The notes under the pieces: generated by a model
Databases searched by the model: none
Told to the model about the DNA's origin: nothing
The model's input: only the letters and a program-made list of their open reading frames with translations
Shown: positions 6,411-9,970 of the stretch, in pieces
How the letters are laid out: each line of letters starts with the position of its first letter
Position numbering within the stretch: the stretch's first letter is position 1
Source: Oscillospiraceae bacterium
GTDB lineage: Bacteria; Bacillota; Clostridia; Oscillospirales; Ruminococcaceae
Reading direction: 5' to 3'
Assembly (NCBI GenBank): GCA_029005335.1
Contig: JAQXFT010000166.1
Location: 1-9,970 of the forward strand
DNA length: 9,970 nt
Made by a program: the position numbers and the translations under genes

Positions 6411-7658
6411 TTAGCCTATAACTCCGAGAAGCACACCGGCTGCAACGGCAGAACCGATAACTCCGGCAACGTTAGGACCCATAGCATGCATGAGGAGGAA
6501 GTTAGTGGGGTCGTATTCCGCACCGACTTTCTGAGAAACTCTTGCAGCCATTGGAACTGCGGAAACTCCGGCAGAACCTATAAGAGGATTTACCTTTCCG
6601 CCTGTAACCTTGCACATGAGTTTTCCGAAAAGTACTCCGCATGCTGTACCGATACAGAATGCAATAACACCTAAAAAGATTACTTCTGCAAATTCTACAT
6701 TCAGAATCTTATCCGCTTTTGTAGTAGCTCCGACAGATACTCCGAGGAAAATTGTAATAATATTCATAAGTGAATTTTGTGCAGTATCAACGAGACGGCT
6801 GCATACACCGCTTTCCTTTAAGATATTTCCAAGCATAAGCATACCAACGAGAGTAGCTGCTGAGGGAACTATCAATGCGACAATAAGTGTAACGGCAACA
6901 GGGAAAATAATTTTTTCAGTTTTTGAAACTGTTCTGAGATTTCCCATTTTAATTTTGCGTTCTTTATCTGTTGTAAGCAATTTCATAATCGGAGGCTGAA
7001 TTACAGGAACAAGTGCCATATAAGTATAAGCAGCAAGAGCAATAGTACCGGTGCTTATATTGAAGTCTCCGCCTGAAAGAAGCTTTGTTGAAACGTATAT
7101 AGCAGTAGGTCCGTCAGCACCGCCTATGATAGCGATTGAACCGGCTTCAGCTGCTGAAAATCCGATAAGTGCAGCTCCGAGGAATGTAATGAAAATACCG
7201 CCCTGAGCTGCAGCTCCGAGGAGAAAGCTTTTAGGATTTGCGATAAGCGGGGCAAAATCGGTCATAGTTCCGATTCCAAGGAATATAAGCGGAGGATAAA
7301 GTCCGAGCTTGACTCCTATGTAAAGTATATCAAGCAATCCGCCCTCTTTAAGTACTCTGCCATAGTCGATATAATGGTCAATAATATTTCCGGCAGTGTC
7401 ATACTCATAAACATAATCGAAAAGTTCGGGGTGATAGATAGCGTCGGATATGTTGACTACCGGAAGATTAGTCAGGAACATACCGAAGGCAATCGGAAGA
7501 AGCAGAAGCGGTTCAAACTTCTTTACAATGGCGAGATACATAAATCCGAAAGAAATGGCAATCATTATAAGGTTTTTCCAGTTGTCACCTATAAATATTG
7601 CAGAAATTCCGCTTGTATTCCATATTTCTTTCAGAGTGTCGAGAAAAATTTCCAGCAT
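6411..7658 (-). CDS. Na+-translocating decarboxylase beta subunit (OadB/MmdB/GcdB type)
   Basis: This membrane subunit decarboxylates carboxybiotin and pumps Na+ out of the cell. The complex may act on oxaloacetate, methylmalonyl-CoA or glutaconyl-CoA; the beta subunit alone does not show which. The 415 residues are mostly hydrophobic helices. Hallmarks are GGADGPTAIYVS at 179-190 (Asp182 is the expected Na+/proton site), AYTYMALVPVIQPP at 210-223, GSAGVSAVPMAARVSQ at 361-376 (Arg373) and HAMGPNVAGVIGSA at 391-404. An insert of about 40 residues, mostly hydrophilic (70-107), separates early membrane segments. The ribosome binding site AAAGGA lies about 12 bases before the ATG, a long spacing. 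It follows the gamma-like gene by 33 bases. The alpha (carboxyltransferase) and biotin-carrier subunits are not seen. Confidence 0.93.
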   Translation of the reverse strand: MLEIFLDTLKEIWNTSGISAIFIGDNWKNLIMIAISFGFMYLAIVKKFEPLLLLPIAFGMFLTNLPVVNISDAIYHPELFDYVYEYDTAGNIIDHYIDYGRVLKEGGLLDILYIGVKLGLYPPLIFLGIGTMTDFAPLIANPKSFLLGAAAQGGIFITFLGAALIGFSAAEAGSIAIIGGADGPTAIYVSTKLLSGGDFNISTGTIALAAYTYMALVPVIQPPIMKLLTTDKERKIKMGNLRTVSKTEKIIFPVAVTLIVALIVPSAATLVGMLMLGNILKESGVCSRLVDTAQNSLMNIITIFLGVSVGATTKADKILNVEFAEVIFLGVIAFCIGTACGVLFGKLMCKVTGGKVNPLIGSAGVSAVPMAARVSQKVGAEYDPTNFLLMHAMGPNVAGVIGSAVAAGVLLGVIG

Positions 7659-7691
7659 TGTGTAAAAGATTCCTTTCTGAAAAAATGGTTG

Positions 7692-8099
7692 TTAAAATGG
7701 ATTGGTATTCTGTCTCAGACCTTCAGAAGCCCATACAGGTCTTCCGCCGGATTTCTGATTTTTAGCCTTAACTGATTTGATTCTGTAGTTTTTTCCGTCC
7801 TGAATGCTCATCTGGGCAACGACTGCGGAAATAACAGCAATAATTTCGTCATCATCTTCCTCCGGCACGGGGGCGGTAGCAGGAACGGGATTTTTAATTT
7901 CCTGTTTTGGCGGAGGAGCTTGTCTTGCGGGAGGTTCTTTTTTGCTCTTTTTGAAAAAAGAACCGAACAGACTTACAAATCCGACAAGCAGAAGCAATAC
8001 AAGAAAGACTACAGATAGTCCGCTTATAATTACTCCGGCAGTCTGGCTTATGTTCAGGTCTGCCGTAGGGGCAATTTTGGCGAGCATATAGAGGTTCAT
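7692..8099 (-). CDS. OadG-like gamma/delta subunit of the Na+-pumping decarboxylase
   Basis: The 135-residue protein has one membrane helix (about 21-48), a basic stretch (KKSKK), a proline-rich linker (about 56-80) and a C-terminal part with IIAVISAVVAQMS at 86-98 and YRIKSVKAKN at 105-114, ending in WASEGLRQN. This layout is typical of OadG/MmdD proteins, which anchor and assemble the decarboxylase. The ATG has GGAG (complement of 8108-8111) 8 bases upstream. The gene is first in the minus-strand run, just behind a good promoter, with the beta-like subunit next. Short gamma chains are poorly conserved, so the neighbour gene carries much of the weight in this call. Confidence 0.82.
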   Translation of the reverse strand: MNLYMLAKIAPTADLNISQTAGVIISGLSVVFLVLLLLVGFVSLFGSFFKKSKKEPPARQAPPPKQEIKNPVPATAPVPEEDDDEIIAVISAVVAQMSIQDGKNYRIKSVKAKNQKSGGRPVWASEGLRQNTNPF

Positions 8100-8122
8100 G
8101 ACTCACACTCCAATCATAAAAA

Positions 8123-8134
8123 TTTCATATGAAA
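8123..8134. repeat. 12-bp palindrome at the oadG-like transcription start
   Basis: TTTCATATGAAA is a perfect palindrome that begins just downstream of the -10 box of the minus-strand promoter and covers the expected start point (about 8129-8131). The position would suit an operator, but in AT-rich DNA such a site can occur by chance and no regulator is encoded nearby. Confidence 0.35.
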
Positions 8135-8136
8135 AT

Positions 8137-8165
8137 ATTATACACTATATTTCCTGCTATTTCAA
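8137..8165 (-). promoter_or_regulatory. Sigma-A promoter for the decarboxylase-rbr-eno run
   Basis: On the minus strand TTGAAA (complement of 8160-8165) is followed after 17 bases by a perfect TATAAT (complement of 8137-8142). Transcription should start near 8130, giving a leader of about 30 bases before the oadG-like ATG. Confidence 0.85.
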
Positions 8166-8230
8166 GATGTAAAAAAGATTTTTCAATTTTTTATTTTTTA
8201 ATAATCCAGCGGAAAATATATTCTGGTTAA

Positions 8231-8250
8231 TTTTTTTTTTTTTTTTTTTT
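8231..8250. repeat. Run of 20 T residues upstream of the calcium-repeat gene promoter
   Basis: Twenty uninterrupted T (A on the other strand) end 7 bases before the -35 box of the next promoter. A weak 7-bp stem with a bulge (8202-8209 with 8223-8229) sits just before it. Such tracts bend DNA, can act like UP elements and are prone to slippage, so length may vary between cells. In assembled data the exact length may also be an artefact. Confidence 0.7.
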
Positions 8251-8257
8251 GCGTGTA

Positions 8258-8286
8258 TTGACATTTACATAAAAGAGTGATACAAT
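8258..8286 (+). promoter_or_regulatory. Sigma-A promoter for the calcium-repeat protein gene
   Basis: Consensus TTGACA at 8258-8263, a 17-base spacer and TACAAT at 8281-8286 (one mismatch from TATAAT). Transcription should start near 8293. The strong ribosome binding site AAGGAGG at 8312-8318 lies 7 bases before the ATG at 8326. Confidence 0.88.
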
Positions 8287-8325
8287 AAGAATAACAAGAT
8301 GTATTATCTTTAAGGAGGAATTTAT

Positions 8326-9252
8326 ATGAAAAAAACAGTAAAAATCTTTACTTCCGTTTTAACTTCCGCACTTCTTGCAGTTTCTTCACTGCCTGTTTTT
8401 TCATTCGCTGAGGAACATATAACAGGTGATATAAACTGTGACGGCATTGTAAATTCTGATGATTGCTTTATGATACTTGAATATTACGCCAAAAAAGAGA
8501 TGGGCAAACTTGATGAAATTTCAGCTGATGATATTGAAAAAATTATTAAATACGGCGATTTGACCGGTGACGGAGAAGTAAATTCAGCAGATGCAAGCTA
8601 TATTATGGCTAATTGCATGAAATTTGATTTGAATGGCGACGGTTTTATAAATTCTGATGATACATTTATGATACTTGATTATTATGCAAAAAATATGACT
8701 GGCAGACTTGATGAAATTCCTGATGAGGATATTGAAAGTATTCTGAATTTCGGTGACCTTAACGGTGACGGTGAAATAAATTCAATTGACGCATCTATTC
8801 TTTGCAATAAGATATTAAAAACAATTGACGCTAATGGTGACGGAAAAATTGATATTGATGATGCAATGTTTTTCCATAATATAGCAATGAATATTGATTC
8901 TTATAGTGAAGATGAAATAAAATCATTTACTAAGCTTACTGCAAATATCCAGTATTATTATGATACTGATACTATGAAAAATGCTTTTATGGGATATTCC
9001 TCTGATATGGCAAGAACTTTTTCGGGATTGGAAATGGGAGATGTAAACGGCGACGGAACAATAAATGCGTCAGACGCTTCCAGTGTTCTTAGCTTTTACG
9101 CTGAAATGTCATCGGGAAAAACTCCGCAAAAGGATTCCGAGGAATATAAATATATTACACTTCTCGGAGATATAGACAAAGACGGCATTGTTGATTCAAG
9201 AGAGGCATCAGAAATACTTTCCATTTACGCAAAGACATCATCAGGTCAGTAA
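8326..9252 (+). CDS. Secreted protein of tandem dockerin-like calcium-loop repeats
   Basis: The 308-residue protein begins with a signal peptide (MKKTVKIF, hydrophobic to about 28, likely cut near SFA-EE). The rest holds seven EF-hand/dockerin-type loops of the form DxNxDGxINSxD, starting at residues 35, 78, 101, 144, 168, 239 and 282. Start-to-start distances alternate 43 and 23-24, with one gap of 71, giving units of about 66 residues; the third unit appears to have lost its second loop (YYDTDTMKN near 211-218). Dockerins bind cohesins in cellulosomes, but no catalytic, cohesin or wall-anchor domain (no LPXTG) is seen here, so partner and role are unknown. It has its own promoter and strong ribosome binding site. 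No clear terminator follows. It is more AT-rich than its neighbours. Confidence 0.85.
   Translation: MKKTVKIFTSVLTSALLAVSSLPVFSFAEEHITGDINCDGIVNSDDCFMILEYYAKKEMGKLDEISADDIEKIIKYGDLTGDGEVNSADASYIMANCMKFDLNGDGFINSDDTFMILDYYAKNMTGRLDEIPDEDIESILNFGDLNGDGEINSIDASILCNKILKTIDANGDGKIDIDDAMFFHNIAMNIDSYSEDEIKSFTKLTANIQYYYDTDTMKNAFMGYSSDMARTFSGLEMGDVNGDGTINASDASSVLSFYAEMSSGKTPQKDSEEYKYITLLGDIDKDGIVDSREASEILSIYAKTSSGQ
8428..8826 (+). repeat. Tandem duplication of a 66-codon unit inside the calcium-repeat gene
   Basis: Residues 35-100 (8428-8625) and 101-167 (8626-8826) align as two copies: both have a loop, then FMILxYYAK, GxLDEI, DDIE or DEDIE and a second loop. DNA similarity remains: a 14-base string beginning TTTATGATAC occurs at 8467 and 8665, exactly 198 bases apart. 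This suggests duplication of the pair of loops, with later drift. Confidence 0.8.
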
Positions 9253-9278
9253 AATAATTTGATTATTGTATTTCCCTA

Positions 9279-9307
9279 TTGACAATTAAGTTTTTTTCGT
9301 GTATAAT
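9279..9307 (+). promoter_or_regulatory. Consensus sigma-A promoter for valS
   Basis: TTGACA at 9279-9284, exactly 17 bases, then TATAAT at 9302-9307: both boxes are perfect. Transcription should start near 9314, just before stem I of the T-box leader. A perfect promoter fits a gene controlled downstream by termination. Confidence 0.93.
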
Positions 9308-9313
9308 ATACCC

Positions 9314-9604
9314 ATATATTATAAAGGCTGTGACGGAAAGGAGTACGCATTTTTTCCGATTTTCAGAGAGCTGTCGTCAGGTGCAAGACAGTATGAAGAA
9401 TCTGCGGAAGTAGTTCCCGAGCCTCGGTTGCGAAAGATTTTTATTTAATCAAGTAGTTTCCGGCGTGTTTCTCACGTTACAGGGAATACAGTTGTATGAC
9501 TGCACTAAGTGCGGAATATTTTTAATATATTCCGAAATCAGGTGGTAACACGGATTTTTATTCGCCCTGAATCTGTTTTCAGCAGATTCGGGGCATTTTT
9601 ATTT
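9314..9604 (+). promoter_or_regulatory. T-box riboswitch, valine specific
   Basis: The leader senses uncharged tRNA-Val and permits valS transcription when valine is short. Stem I pairs GGCT (9326-9329) with AGCC (9420-9423) and CGCA (9346-9349) with TGCG (9403-9406). The loop between has AGTA (9342-9345) opposite GAA (9407-9409), the usual loop-E layout, and the next triplet, GTA at 9410-9412, is a valine codon in the specifier position. A distal stem CTGTC/GACAG (9371-9375, 9387-9391) and a stem GGAATAT/ATATTCC (9513-9519, 9527-9533) follow. The T-box GGTGGTAACACGG is at 9541-9553; its TGGT can pair with an ACCA tRNA end. TCAGG (9538-9542) can pair with CCTGA (9566-9570), which blocks the terminator. 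Confidence 0.95.
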
Positions 9605-9605
9605 T
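9564..9605 (+). terminator. Regulated terminator of the valS T-box leader
   Basis: GCCCTGAATCTG (9564-9575) pairs with CAGATTCGGGGC (9583-9594): 12 bp with one wobble, 7-base loop, followed by A, five T, A and four T. Its left arm is shared with the antiterminator, so the two structures exclude each other. Confidence 0.93.
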
Positions 9606-9628
9606 AATTCAAAGGAGAGATTTTTAAA

Positions 9629-9970
9629 ATGGCAAAGGAACTTGCAAAGTCCTATAATCCAAAGGATTTTGAGGACAGAATCTATAAGGAATGGAATGAA
9701 AAAGGCTGTTTCCGTGCAGAAGTTGATGCAAAGAAAACACCGTATACAATAGTAATTCCTCCTCCGAACATTACAGGACAGCTCCATATGGGACACGCTC
9801 TTGACGAAACTTTACAGGATATATTAATCCGCTGGAAAAGAATGTCAGGATATTCCGCATTATGGCTTCCGGGAACTGACCACGCATCAATAGCAACAGA
9901 AGCAAAAATCGTTGAAAAAATGCGTCAGGAAGGCGTTACAAAAGAGGAAATCGGACGTGACGGCTTTATG
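9629..9970 (+). CDS. valS: Valyl-tRNA synthetase, 3' end outside window
   Basis: The first 114 residues of a class I aminoacyl-tRNA synthetase, which charges tRNA-Val with valine in the cytoplasm. PPPNITGQLHMGHAL (about 44-58) holds the class I HIGH motif as HMGH, and WLPGTDHASIATE follows, both typical of ValS. The N-terminal AKSYNPKDFEDRIYKEW also fits ValS, and the valine T-box upstream agrees independently. The ATG at 9629 has AAAGGAGAG at 9611-9619. The KMSKS motif, editing domain and C-terminal coiled coil lie beyond the right edge. Confidence 0.96.
   Translation, partial: MAKELAKSYNPKDFEDRIYKEWNEKGCFRAEVDAKKTPYTIVIPPPNITGQLHMGHALDETLQDILIRWKRMSGYSALWLPGTDHASIATEAKIVEKMRQEGVTKEEIGRDGFM

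Noticed and set aside
6486..8091. Open frames on the plus strand opposite the decarboxylase genes
   Set aside because: They are antisense shadows of conserved genes with low-complexity serine/threonine-rich or odd composition.
9253..9278. Terminator after the calcium-repeat gene
   Set aside because: Only a weak AATAAT/ATTATT stem without GC pairs or a T-run is present.
9599..9796. Minus-strand frame across the T-box end and valS start
   Set aside because: It overlaps both a riboswitch terminator and a conserved synthetase start; it has no recognisable domain.
1..9970. CRISPR array, insertion sequence, prophage, tRNA or rRNA
   Set aside because: I saw no regularly spaced direct repeats, transposase or phage genes, terminal inverted repeats or tRNA cloverleaf sequences on either strand.

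Overview
The window looks like chromosomal DNA from a strictly anaerobic, low-GC Firmicute. It best resembles a Ruminococcus-type member of the Clostridia; this placement is inferred from gene content and codon style, not from a database match. The signs are rubrerythrin, a sodium-pump decarboxylase, the radical-SAM enzyme ThiH in place of the oxygen-dependent ThiO, a small ferredoxin:thioredoxin reductase-like iron-sulfur protein, a secreted protein of dockerin-like calcium repeats, a T-box riboswitch and AT-rich sigma-A promoters.

Positions 1-4461 (+ strand) form one tightly packed gene run: the end of a CPBP membrane protease, ribonuclease Z, a 65-residue FTR-like protein, thioredoxin, thiG, thiH and tenI. 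Gaps are 7-22 bases or overlaps, except for 59 bases with a hairpin between trxA and thiG. The FTR-like protein next to a thioredoxin suggests a ferredoxin-to-thioredoxin electron route. ThiG, ThiH and TenI make the thiazole half of thiamine. ThiS, ThiF and ThiE are not in the window and no TPP riboswitch was seen. A strong intrinsic terminator at 4445-4474 closes the run.

Positions 4476-8099 (- strand) read from right to left: oadG-like and oadB-like subunits of a Na+-translocating decarboxylase, rubrerythrin, and enolase. The whole set may be read from a good sigma-A promoter at 8137-8165. Between the oadB-like gene and rbr lies a hairpin that contains the rbr ribosome binding site and is followed by eight T residues. 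The rbr reading frame runs over the enolase ribosome binding site and start codon.

Positions 8100-8325 are a divergent intergenic region with two promoters, a palindrome and a run of 20 T. Positions 8326-9252 (+) encode a secreted protein with seven calcium-loop motifs in tandem units. Positions 9253-9628 hold a consensus promoter and a valine T-box leader with GTA in the specifier position, ending in a terminator. The start of valyl-tRNA synthetase runs off the right edge.

Most genes are recognisable housekeeping or anaerobe-typical families. The points most worth a second look are the FTR-like protein with a shifted middle cysteine pair beside thioredoxin, the hairpin/T-tract over the rbr ribosome binding site, and the repeat-only calcium-binding secreted protein behind a T20 tract. 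I saw no clear new defence or mobile system.
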